This document shows, piece by piece, positions 1 through 6,586 of a stretch of 9,020 bases of DNA; the first letter of the stretch is position 1, and the number at the start of each line of letters is the position of its first letter. This DNA comes from Syntrophomonadaceae bacterium (GTDB lineage: Bacteria > Bacillota > Syntrophomonadia > Syntrophomonadales > Syntrophomonadaceae), in NCBI GenBank assembly GCA_028686565.1, contig JAQUBU010000078.1:1-9020 (forward strand), written 5' to 3'. The position numbers and the translations under genes were made by a program. The notes beneath the pieces are model-generated. The model did no database searches. It was given only the letters and a program-made list of their open reading frames with translations, and was not told where the DNA came from.

Positions 1-45
1 AGATTGGGATTGTATGTAATAGCTTTTTAAGCTAATCACCAAATC

Positions 46-78
46 AAAAAGGTTGTGTCCCTGGAAAGGGACACAACC
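46..78 (-). terminator. Rho-independent terminator after RNA-element copy 1
   Basis: A perfect 12-bp inverted repeat (51-62 with 67-78, arm GGTTGTGTCCCT) closes a four-base loop. Read on the minus strand it is followed directly by TTTTTG (50-45). The plus strand has no T-run after the hairpin, so it terminates minus-strand transcripts coming from RNA-element copy 1. No sequence obviously able to form a competing antiterminator with the first arm was found by eye. Confidence 0.85.
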
Positions 79-119
79 ACATATAGACCTACATAAAGAT
101 AAGTCATGATTTTGTTGAG

Positions 120-217
120 TCTCCTTTCCACAATACGGGGAGGCATAGATCTTTCGCTCTATACCCATAGGCCTGCTAACCATAGTATTAAAAACCTTAG
201 GTCCACCGGCTTGGAGA
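120..217 (-). ncRNA. Structured RNA-like element, copy 1 (unknown class)
   Basis: This 98-nt element is about 90% identical to 296-391, with roughly ten substitutions and a 2-nt indel. Its ends pair (TCTCC with GGAGA). An internal hairpin runs GGTATAGA...TCTATGCC on the minus strand (142-165). One pair in it is a U-G wobble as minus-strand RNA but an A-C mismatch as plus-strand RNA, which favours minus-strand transcription. A second possible stem is CUCC with GGAG near the 3' end. The element is followed by a strong intrinsic terminator. It does not match the conserved cores of the common riboswitches I compared (cyclic-di-GMP I and II, TPP, SAM, cobalamin, glycine, purine, lysine). It contains no ORF with a ribosome-binding site. 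It may be a small RNA gene, a leader element for a gene beyond position 1, or a dispersed repeat. Confidence 0.5.
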
Positions 218-234
218 AAATATTAAATTAAAAC

Positions 235-276
235 AAAAAAACAGGCGCAATATGAAATAGAACACACAACACCTGT
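235..276 (-). terminator. Terminator-like hairpin after RNA-element copy 2
   Basis: On the minus strand ACAGGTG (276-270) pairs with CGCCTGT (247-241): seven pairs including one G-U, with a 22-nt loop. Six T residues follow (240-235), then GTTT. The long loop makes it weaker than the hairpin at 46-78. Its place immediately after copy 2 mirrors that of the other terminator after copy 1. Confidence 0.5.
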
Positions 277-295
277 CTGTTTAACAGTTGAGGTA

Positions 296-391
296 TCTCC
301 TTTCCACAATACGGGGAGGCATAGATTTTTCAGTCTATACCCATAGGCCCGGGAACCATAGTGCTAAACCTTAGGTCCAAAGGCTTGGAGA
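296..391 (-). ncRNA. Structured RNA-like element, copy 2 (unknown class)
   Basis: This is the first of the two tandem copies in the minus-strand direction, 96 nt long. The 31 bases at its minus-strand 3' end are identical to copy 1. Differences cluster in the hairpin loop (CTGAAAAA here, GCGAAAGA in copy 1) and in a central segment, while the stem GGTATAGA/TCTATGCC and the terminal TCTCC/GGAGA pairing are kept. That is the pattern expected when structure is conserved rather than sequence alone. Near its minus-strand 5' end, CCAA can pair with UUGG around GCCU; in copy 1 the same stem has one A-G mismatch. Similarity continues a little way beyond both ends (GTTGAG on one side, AATATTAA on the other), so the duplicated unit is longer than the core. 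Function is unknown. Confidence 0.5.
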
Positions 392-410
392 ACAATATTA
401 ACTTGAATTA

Positions 411-439
411 AGTCTAGCATAGGATAATTTCAAAAGCAA
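411..439 (-). promoter_or_regulatory. Putative promoter for the tandem RNA elements
   Basis: On the minus strand a -35-like TTGCTT (439-434) is separated by 17 nt from TAGACT (416-411), which is preceded by TGC and so has an extended -10 form. The predicted start, near 404, lies about 12 nt before RNA-element copy 2. The site lies downstream of the uvsE stop, so it would drive the RNA elements separately from that gene. The hexamers match the consensus only partly. No comparable -10 occupies the aligned position before copy 1. Confidence 0.4.
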
Positions 440-464
440 TATGTTAAATAATACCTGGTTTATG

Positions 465-1424
465 TTAATACTCAATAGTTGCTTGATTAATAAATGATAC
501 TCCTGGTACTTCTTTTAATTCTTTTAGCAATTTCAACAATGCGGCATCTTTATTTTTGGCTTCGATCATTACATCGAAATCGGAATTCAGTCTTTTAGCT
601 TTTTTTAAAAATTCAACGAAAAAGGTTAAATTAATGTTGTCAGCATGGCTTCGAATACTCTTCGGATCTTTAGGGCTGGACAGGTGAATTTTAGGGGGAC
701 TGGATTCGTTTACCCAGGTTTCAAACACTGCGGACAGATAATCTGCTATATCATCATCAATATTGTTACAGTAGTGATGGTGAATATCGAGCACCATAGG
801 AATTTTTTGTGATTGGCAAATTTTTAATACATCTTTGACGGTATATACTTTATCATCATTTTCCAAAATTATTCTATTCTTTATTGGAGAGGGGAGCTTT
901 TTAAAGTTATTAATAAATCTATCTATCGACTCATCTTTGCTTTTATAGCATCCTCCCACATGTAAAACAAGTTTAGCGCTAGAATCGAGCCCCATGGACA
1001 AAAAAATTTGGTTGTGATATTCGAGGTCTAATAGAGCAGCTTCGATAACCGTTTCTTTTGGGGAATTAAGCAGAGTAAAATGATCAGGGTGGGCACTAAT
1101 GCGAAAATTATGAGTTTTTGCATAATCACCTATACTTTTCAAATCGGCAGCAAGTTCCTTTGGCCAATTCCAATTGCAACTGATGGGGTGAGTGGCTAAG
1201 GGTATTAATTTCGAAGTAAGGCGAAAGACCTTAATATCATAAGCTGTATTATGCAGGAATAACCGCCTGGTATTTTGCAAATTGTTTTTAGCCAGGTCAT
1301 TTAAACGAAACAAACGTGCATCAGCAGCTTCGACTTTTGATAAGTTCTTCACGGTAATTGTCTTGGATGGTGAACAATTCTGCAGTAAAGCAGACATGGC
1401 TACATAACCAAAATTGATTATCAA
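465..1424 (-). CDS. uvsE: UV-damage endonuclease (UVDE/UvsE)
   Basis: UvsE nicks DNA immediately 5' of UV photoproducts and other lesions, starting an excision-repair route independent of UvrABC. The protein is a TIM-barrel metalloenzyme. Family motifs run throughout (319-residue numbering): FGYVAMS at 5-11, PLATHP at 75-80, SAHPDHFTLLNSP at 110-122, LHVGG at 154-158, ENDD at 188-191, DIHHHY at 213-218, HLSSPK at 247-252, RSHAD at 258-262 and MIEAK at 286-290. These supply the His, Asp and Glu metal ligands expected of the family. Length agrees with the usual ~320 residues. The start is taken as TTG at 1424-1422, because AGGTGA lies four bases upstream and family members begin just before the FG(Y/F)V motif. 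A TTG at 1445 would add seven residues but would place this ribosome-binding site inside the gene. The cyclase gene lies 107 bp upstream on the same strand with no visible terminator between them, so read-through is possible. Confidence 0.96.
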   Translation of the reverse strand: MIINFGYVAMSALLQNCSPSKTITVKNLSKVEAADARLFRLNDLAKNNLQNTRRLFLHNTAYDIKVFRLTSKLIPLATHPISCNWNWPKELAADLKSIGDYAKTHNFRISAHPDHFTLLNSPKETVIEAALLDLEYHNQIFLSMGLDSSAKLVLHVGGCYKSKDESIDRFINNFKKLPSPIKNRIILENDDKVYTVKDVLKICQSQKIPMVLDIHHHYCNNIDDDIADYLSAVFETWVNESSPPKIHLSSPKDPKSIRSHADNINLTFFVEFLKKAKRLNSDFDVMIEAKNKDAALLKLLKELKEVPGVSFINQATIEY

Positions 1425-1531
1425 ATTATCACCTGTCAATATCAAAGTTTGTTAATTAGTATTTCCACCAGATTGAATTTTCTTCTTATGAAAATGAAAA
1501 TATAGATAGAATGACGAGAAAGGTTTTGTTT

Positions 1532-2437
1532 TTATCCCCATACAACTTTATTACGGCCCTCTTTCTTGGCTTTATACATCAGCTTATCTGCTGCGTTAAT
1601 AAAGTCTTCTAAATGATTTTCATTATTTGGCCAACAGCTTGTCCCTCCTATGCTGACAGTTAGTACCGAACAAACTGGAGAATAATGATGCGAAATTCCC
1701 AGTGATTGAATTGCAGCACGAATTAACTCAGCTTTTTGCCGGGCACCTTCTGCCGGGGTATTAGGCAACAATACTGCAAATTCCTCGCCTCCGATCCGGG
1801 CTGCAAAATCAGCCGGCCTATTTATCATATTAAAGATGGTATGAGCCACCATTTTTAATGCTTCGTCACCTTTACTGTGACCATACTGGTCGTTTAGGCC
1901 TTTAAAACAATCAATATCTATAATCAATAGAGACAAAACCGTCTTTTCCCGGACAGCACGGTTCCATTCCATCTCAATTCTGCTATTGTAATTACGGCGG
2001 TTGGGGATTTCCGTTAAACTATCCAACATGGCAATGCTTTCTATTAATTTCCGCTGTCTTACAATTTTCATATGATTATTGACCCGGGCTTTAACAATTG
2101 AGGGCGTAAAAGGTTTGGATATGTAATCGACAGCCCCCAGCAATAGACCTTTTTCTTCGTCTGCATCATTACTTAAAGCAGTTATGAATATTACTGGGAT
2201 ATCTTTTAACAGATTATTATTTTTGAAAGCATAAAGTATTTCATAACCATTCATATCGGGAATAATAATATCCAGCAAGACCAGGTCGGGAGGCTGTTTT
2301 ATAGCCAATTCCAAAGCCTGTTTGCCGTTTTTGGATAGTATAATTTTATATTTGTTTTTCAAAATTTCTGCCAGAACATTAAGATTGCTGAGTTCATCAT
2401 CAACGATAAGGATACTTGCTTTTTGTTCCTCTATCAT
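1532..2437 (-). CDS. Response-regulator diguanylate cyclase (REC-GGDEF, PleD-like)
   Basis: This cytoplasmic response regulator makes cyclic di-GMP from two GTP. The receiver domain (about 7-125) has the acidic pair D13/D14, phospho-acceptor D56 in LLDIIIP, T86 and K108. A short linker leads to the GGDEF domain (about 135-301), with DSLTEIPNRR at 139-148, IDIDCFKGLND at 173-183, YGHSKGD at 185-191 and the active-site loop GGEEF at 216-220. RPAD at 207-210, five residues before GGEEF, is a canonical RxxD inhibitory site, so product feedback is expected. All catalytic and phosphorylation residues are present and there is no EAL domain. Start ATG follows a strong GGGGGAGG after four bases. It lies 217 bp downstream of the hybrid kinase on the same strand. 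Pairing with that kinase is inferred from proximity and domain logic: an HPt output needs a separate receiver, and this one is adjacent. Confidence 0.97.
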   Translation of the reverse strand: MIEEQKASILIVDDELSNLNVLAEILKNKYKIILSKNGKQALELAIKQPPDLVLLDIIIPDMNGYEILYAFKNNNLLKDIPVIFITALSNDADEEKGLLLGAVDYISKPFTPSIVKARVNNHMKIVRQRKLIESIAMLDSLTEIPNRRNYNSRIEMEWNRAVREKTVLSLLIIDIDCFKGLNDQYGHSKGDEALKMVAHTIFNMINRPADFAARIGGEEFAVLLPNTPAEGARQKAELIRAAIQSLGISHHYSPVCSVLTVSIGGTSCWPNNENHLEDFINAADKLMYKAKKEGRNKVVWG

Positions 2438-2462
2438 TTATCCTCCCCCTTAAATTTATATC

Positions 2463-2546
2463 TATAACGAGGTAAAAATATGTTCCCTGCTTCTTTAAGC
2501 GGTCGGGTTCCTATTAACAAAACCGGCGGCGGGTTATAACGAGGTA
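2463..2546. repeat. Pair of 12-bp direct repeats upstream of the cyclase
   Basis: TATAACGAGGTA occurs at 2463-2474 and again, identically, at 2535-2546. The start-to-start distance is 72 bp, close to seven helical turns. The copy nearer the cyclase lies about 25 bp before its ATG. Spaced identical sites of this kind could be binding sites for a regulator of the cyclase gene, but nothing in the sequence identifies the protein. Confidence 0.4.
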
Positions 2547-2568
2547 CTGCCTCTTGCAGCAGTATATT

Positions 2569-2587
2569 GAAACTACTGCGCAGTTTC
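2569..2587. repeat. Inverted repeat between kinase and cyclase genes
   Basis: GAAACT (2569-2574) and AGTTTC (2582-2587) are inverted around ACTGCGC. Inside them lies an overlapping perfect 10-bp palindrome, ACTGCGCAGT (2575-2584). A smaller hairpin, ACTGC with GCAGcAGT, lies close by at about 2546-2563. No T-run follows on either strand, so these are not terminators. They could be operators or leader-RNA structure. Confidence 0.35.
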
Positions 2588-2634
2588 TTATGGTGCTAAA
2601 ATCTCCCAACTCGTTGCAGCGGTACGAAAGAAAC

Positions 2635-2652
2635 TGCTGTTTTTTTACAGCA
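2635..2652. other. Short hairpin just past the kinase stop codon
   Basis: TGCTGT and ACAGCA form a 6-bp stem around six T residues (plus strand), three bases beyond the kinase stop. In the minus-strand transcript the loop is A-rich and the following bases are GTTTCTTTC, so it lacks a proper U-tract and is at best a weak terminator. Kinase transcripts may therefore continue into the cyclase. Confidence 0.35.
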
Positions 2653-2654
2653 CA

Positions 2655-5600
2655 TCAAACATGCTTGATTTTCAACTGAACTGATATTTTATCCAGGGTT
2701 TCAACCGCTTCGTTAAAATCCAAATTAAGTATCTGCCTAATTAATTCCTCAGTCAGGACAAGCGTCTGGGGCAATAACAGTATTTGTTGAATTTCATTTA
2801 CAAAATCTCCCGCTTCGGCGTTTGCTTCCTTTAAAAGGGGACGGAGTTTTTCTATTAGCTGCCGGGCTTTGACTTTATTGAAAGTATTGCTGGTTATTGG
2901 AACGGGTGAACTGGAAAACGCAAAGAAAGCCTCTAATTCTAAAATCACCTCATTAAAGGCATCTCGAAAAGGGAGGTATAAATCTTCAGCGCTATCGTAT
3001 GACTCATTAATTATGGCTTCTTCCAGTCGTGAAGAAGCGTTGTAAAGTGAAGTGGCACCTATGTTGCCGGCAACTCCTTTAACAGTATGTACAACTATGA
3101 AAGCACTTTTATAGTTGTTGGTTTTAATATAATCGTAAACATCTGTAGCCATATTTTTATTATCGCTGAGGAAAGACTGCAGGATATTTTCATATAATTG
3201 GCTGTTACCACCTACATTTATTAATCCTTGAGCAGTTTTTATTGATTTGAGTAAGCTGAATTTAGTTTCTGCGATTAAAGGTTTTAGAAATAATTGCTTA
3301 TGCAATGAGCTTTTGGGTTCAATCCATTTGAGCACTGTGTATGTTAAGATACTTGGGTCAATAGGTTTGGTGATATGGTCAACCATGCCGGCTGCCAGAC
3401 TTTTTTCTCTATCCCCGGCTATGGCATTGGCAGTCATGGCAACAATAGGCAGATTGGCATATTTACTTTGACTTTTGATTTTTCGGCTGGTTTCAATTCC
3501 ATCTAATTCCGGCATGTTAATATCCATAAGCACCAGATCGAAGGACTGGCCGGCCACCGCATTAATTGCCTCAATACCATTATTGGCTATAGTTACATTT
3601 AAACCCATTTGGGATAACAGTTCATTTGCTACCTGTTGGTTGATTATATTATCTTCCACCAAAAGTACTCGCGCACCAGCTATAGAAGGCAGCCTGTCAA
3701 AAGCCTCTGCATTTAGAGATTCCTGGCCGAATTTCATGTTGCCTTTTTCCTTGCTGAGTATTTTCATGATAGCATCAAAAAGCACTGATTGTTTAACTGG
3801 CTTGGTTAATAATCCATCAATAGCGGATATTCTTTCATCTCTTTGGATATCCTCGATATCAAATGCAGTTACCATTAAAATAGCAGGAAGCGCCGATAAA
3901 CATTTTTGGTTTTTAATAGCATTAGATGTCTCGATCCCATTTAATCCAGGCATTTTCCAATCCATAAGCACCAGATCGTATAAATAGTTCTTAGCGTAGT
4001 CAGCTTTAATAATACGCAGGGCTTCTTCACCGGAAGAGGCTGTTACAACCTCCATATTGAGTGAACGTCCCATTTGGGCAAGAACGTCGCGAGCAGTATC
4101 ATTATCATCAACTATTAACATCGTTAATCCGCGTATGTCCACCAAGTTGCTTTGGTGATTAATATCTCTTTCTTCAGCAATTTCGAAACTGCTTGTAAAT
4201 ATGAAACTGCTTCCCTTGCCGGGAATACTTTCAACCCAAATCTGACCGCCCAGAAGTTCTACCAGGTGCTTGCATATAGCCAGACCAAGGCCAGTGCCAC
4301 CGAATTTACGTGTAGTACTCTCATCAGCTTGAGTAAAAGATTTAAACAAATTGTTGATCTGATCAGGGGAGAGCCCAATGCCCGTATCTTTTACTATAAA
4401 ACGCAGGTCAACATGATTTTCCCGTTTGTTTATTAGTTCAACTTTAATCAGCACTTCGCCCGATTCAGTAAATTTGACTGCATTGCTGGCCAGGTTAGTA
4501 AGTACTTGCCTTAATCTTAAGGAATCTCCCATAAGATCGAGGGGAATTTCGGGATCAATGAGAGTGATTAATTCCAGATTTTTTTCTTCTGCTTTCATTA
4601 CAATGAGATTGCAAATTGAGTCAAAGAGATCTTCCAGGTTAAAAGGCAGTTTCTCAAGAGAAATCTTGTTGGCCTCAGCTTTTGAAAAATCAAGAATGTC
4701 ATTTATAATTCCCAGCAGATTATCGGCAGCATCCTTTATCTTTTGCATATAGTCAGCATATTTTGCCGGGGGATTGGTTTTTAGTGCCAGATATGCCAAA
4801 CCGATAATGGCATTCATAGGAGTACGGATTTCATGGCTCATACGCGCTAAAAAAAGACTTTTAGCTTGATTTTCTTCCTCGGCTTGTTTCTGCAATATAA
4901 TGGCTTGGGTACGAACATTAAGCTCGCTGTTCATATGGTCAAAATTATTTCTAAGGTACTCTAACTCAGCTATTTGGGAGTTGCCTGTCATGGACAAGGT
5001 TTCTACACTCCCAATTTCTGTTGTAGCCAAGGCCAGTTCCTCAATAGGAGCCGAAATCTTGGCAGCCAGTTGTGCTGAATTGCGCGCCAGCATAAAAAAG
5101 AAAAAGAAATAAAATACCAGCATTAAACTAATGGCAGCAAAGCCTATTTCCCGGGACAGTTTTTCCAGTTCGTATATGGGCTTAAAAACAATATTGCGAT
5201 CTACCAATACCATGTAGTGCCAGCCAGTTTCTGCCACGGTTGACTTTATCAGCATATAAGGCTGACCTTTAATGCTAATATCATGAACAGCCTGTTTGCT
5301 TTTAATTATATTAGAAAACTCTTGGGCCAGGTCAGTATCCCGGTTTTTTAAAAGGTTATATTGCTCTGGTTTCATAACTTCGTTACTGATTGCCGAACTG
5401 TATATATGATTTTTTAATTCCTTCAGCCCCAGAACATTTTCTACCCGTTCAGGCATAGCCAGGATAACACCCTGCTCGTCGATCAAAAAAGAACTGGCCT
5501 CCCATGGAAGTTCTTTGTTCAGAATGTTTTTAATCAGAGTATCCAGGGTTATGTCGATACCGGATACACCTTCCAGAAATTGCCCGCGATAAATAGGTGC

Positions 5601-6302
5601 TACACAAGATAACATCCAACCGTTGCCTGCCGGATCAAGATAAGCGCCAGTCCAAACGGGCTCTCGGCCGGGGTTGTGCTCTGGGTCAGCTAAATAGTAA
5701 AAATTATAATCTTTCATGCATAAATCCGGAGGGTACTGGTCGTAAACATTCTCAATATAGGGGTAGAGCCGGTTCATATTGTCAAATGAATTGAAATAAA
5801 TGGCCACTACATTAGGGGTAGTATTAAAAACTGCTTTAAAAAGGGGATCAAAGGCTTCAGTGCCTTTGGCTTTAGCCATTTCAGCCGGGCCTATCTTGGT
5901 AGTGTTGGAGTAGATAACACTGCTGCCTTCATTATTGGTCTTATAAAATGTAAGGTTAGGAGCATAGGCAAAATCAGGTTCAGGTCCCGGGAGCACAAAG
6001 CAGGCCGGATCAGCAAAATAACGGGTATTCTCAGTTTGTACCAAAGACATTGAATTGGATATTTCCTGCAATTGCTGGTTAAGGTTCCCGGCAGCTTGCT
6101 CAGTCAGTGGAACCACATTTTGTTTGACTTCCGATATTAAAGTATTTTGGTTTTGGATAGATATGTACCAGTTGACACCAAAATAGAGCAATAGCAGAAC
6201 AACTTCTATGGTAAGTATCGGTATAAGTGCTGCCCTCATATAAGTGCTGGATATCAACTCTTTAATAGTTATCATTGAACCCAAGTCCCGGGCTTTCTTC
6301 AT
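2655..6302 (-). CDS. Hybrid sensor histidine kinase (dCache-HisKA-HATPase-REC-REC-HPt)
   Basis: A membrane-bound kinase of 1215 residues carrying a complete phosphorelay. In order: a membrane segment (about 24-47); an extracellular double-Cache ligand-sensing domain (about 48-386, with the typical WTGAY and GVSGIDITL blocks); a second membrane segment (388-406, F-rich); a HAMP-like or coiled linker (407-485); HisKA with SHEIRTPMNAI and phospho-acceptor H490; HATPase with N607 in NLASNAVKF, DTGIG at 639-643 and GGTGLGLAI at 668-676. Receiver 1 has D781 and K834; receiver 2 has D927 and K979. The HPt domain has H1072 in VVHTVKG, followed by a helical tail of about 75 residues. No signature residue is missing. 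Start ATG at 6302-6300 is chosen because GGGTGG lies nine bases upstream and a good extended -10 (6349-6341) would start transcription near 6334. An upstream ATG at 6335 (1226 residues) has no ribosome-binding site. The downstream REC-GGDEF protein is the likely partner. The ligand is unknown. Confidence 0.95.
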   Translation of the reverse strand: MKKARDLGSMITIKELISSTYMRAALIPILTIEVVLLLLYFGVNWYISIQNQNTLISEVKQNVVPLTEQAAGNLNQQLQEISNSMSLVQTENTRYFADPACFVLPGPEPDFAYAPNLTFYKTNNEGSSVIYSNTTKIGPAEMAKAKGTEAFDPLFKAVFNTTPNVVAIYFNSFDNMNRLYPYIENVYDQYPPDLCMKDYNFYYLADPEHNPGREPVWTGAYLDPAGNGWMLSCVAPIYRGQFLEGVSGIDITLDTLIKNILNKELPWEASSFLIDEQGVILAMPERVENVLGLKELKNHIYSSAISNEVMKPEQYNLLKNRDTDLAQEFSNIIKSKQAVHDISIKGQPYMLIKSTVAETGWHYMVLVDRNIVFKPIYELEKLSREIGFAAISLMLVFYFFFFFMLARNSAQLAAKISAPIEELALATTEIGSVETLSMTGNSQIAELEYLRNNFDHMNSELNVRTQAIILQKQAEEENQAKSLFLARMSHEIRTPMNAIIGLAYLALKTNPPAKYADYMQKIKDAADNLLGIINDILDFSKAEANKISLEKLPFNLEDLFDSICNLIVMKAEEKNLELITLIDPEIPLDLMGDSLRLRQVLTNLASNAVKFTESGEVLIKVELINKRENHVDLRFIVKDTGIGLSPDQINNLFKSFTQADESTTRKFGGTGLGLAICKHLVELLGGQIWVESIPGKGSSFIFTSSFEIAEERDINHQSNLVDIRGLTMLIVDDNDTARDVLAQMGRSLNMEVVTASSGEEALRIIKADYAKNYLYDLVLMDWKMPGLNGIETSNAIKNQKCLSALPAILMVTAFDIEDIQRDERISAIDGLLTKPVKQSVLFDAIMKILSKEKGNMKFGQESLNAEAFDRLPSIAGARVLLVEDNIINQQVANELLSQMGLNVTIANNGIEAINAVAGQSFDLVLMDINMPELDGIETSRKIKSQSKYANLPIVAMTANAIAGDREKSLAAGMVDHITKPIDPSILTYTVLKWIEPKSSLHKQLFLKPLIAETKFSLLKSIKTAQGLINVGGNSQLYENILQSFLSDNKNMATDVYDYIKTNNYKSAFIVVHTVKGVAGNIGATSLYNASSRLEEAIINESYDSAEDLYLPFRDAFNEVILELEAFFAFSSSPVPITSNTFNKVKARQLIEKLRPLLKEANAEAGDFVNEIQQILLLPQTLVLTEELIRQILNLDFNEAVETLDKISVQLKIKHV

Positions 6303-6340
6303 TATATCAAACCACCCTTTATGTGGACCTTCCATGATTT

Positions 6341-6349
6341 ACTATACCA
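6341..6349 (-). promoter_or_regulatory. Extended -10 promoter element for the hybrid kinase
   Basis: The minus strand reads TGGTATAGT: the TGn extension plus TATAGT, one mismatch from TATAAT. No convincing -35 lies 17 nt upstream, which extended -10 promoters can tolerate. Predicted transcription starts near 6334 and gives a leader of about 30 nt before the kinase ATG at 6302. That would exclude use of the upstream ATG at 6335. Confidence 0.45.
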
Positions 6350-6425
6350 TGATTTTAACGAGCTTTCGGCATTAATCGGCAAATTTATCTACAAAAACGC
6401 AAGCCTGGTGCTGTGGCAAATAGGA

Positions 6426-6440
6426 AGAATATCATATTCT
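6426..6440. promoter_or_regulatory. Perfect 15-bp dyad, candidate operator
   Basis: AGAATAT-C-ATATTCT is a perfect 7+1+7 inverted repeat in the divergent gap, about 90 bp upstream of the predicted kinase transcription start and about 150 bp before the efflux adaptor start. It resembles a dimeric repressor or activator site. The rest of the gap (6303-6586) shows no RNA gene, no supportable ORF and no convincing plus-strand promoter that I could place. Confidence 0.35.
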
Positions 6441-6586
6441 ATAAAAATTCAGCTTTCATTCAGCACGGTTTCAGTTTGGTTCTGGATAATATATGCAGCA
6501 CGATAAGCAGAAGGTCATACACAAAAGCAAGAAGTAGTGTAGAAAAGTGTTTGGAGTGATGTTTATTTATGGAGGAAAATAACAAC

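Noticed and set aside
120..391. CRISPR array or insertion-sequence remnant at the two 97-nt repeats
   Set aside because: There are only two copies, each far longer than a CRISPR repeat and with internal RNA-like pairing. There is no transposase fragment, only 5-bp terminal complementarity, and no visible target duplication.
120..391. Cyclic-di-GMP riboswitch, suggested by the nearby GGDEF gene
   Set aside because: Neither strand shows the class I core segments (AGGGCAAACC-like and GGGACGCAAAGCC-like), nor a class II layout.
2635..2652. Terminator after the hybrid kinase
   Set aside because: The stem has only six pairs, the loop is the A/T tract itself, and no U-run follows on the minus strand.
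3247..5112. Several plus-strand ORFs of 70-170 residues opposite the hybrid kinase
   Set aside because: They are antisense shadows of a gene with intact domains throughout. They lack ribosome-binding sites and recognisable motifs.
5597..5794. 65-residue plus-strand ORF opposite the dCache region
   Set aside because: It is a shadow of the kinase coding frame with no Shine-Dalgarno and no family resemblance.
6321..6506. 61-residue plus-strand ORF in the divergent gap
   Set aside because: It has no ribosome-binding site before its ATG, overlaps the kinase 5' end and putative promoter, and resembles no protein family.
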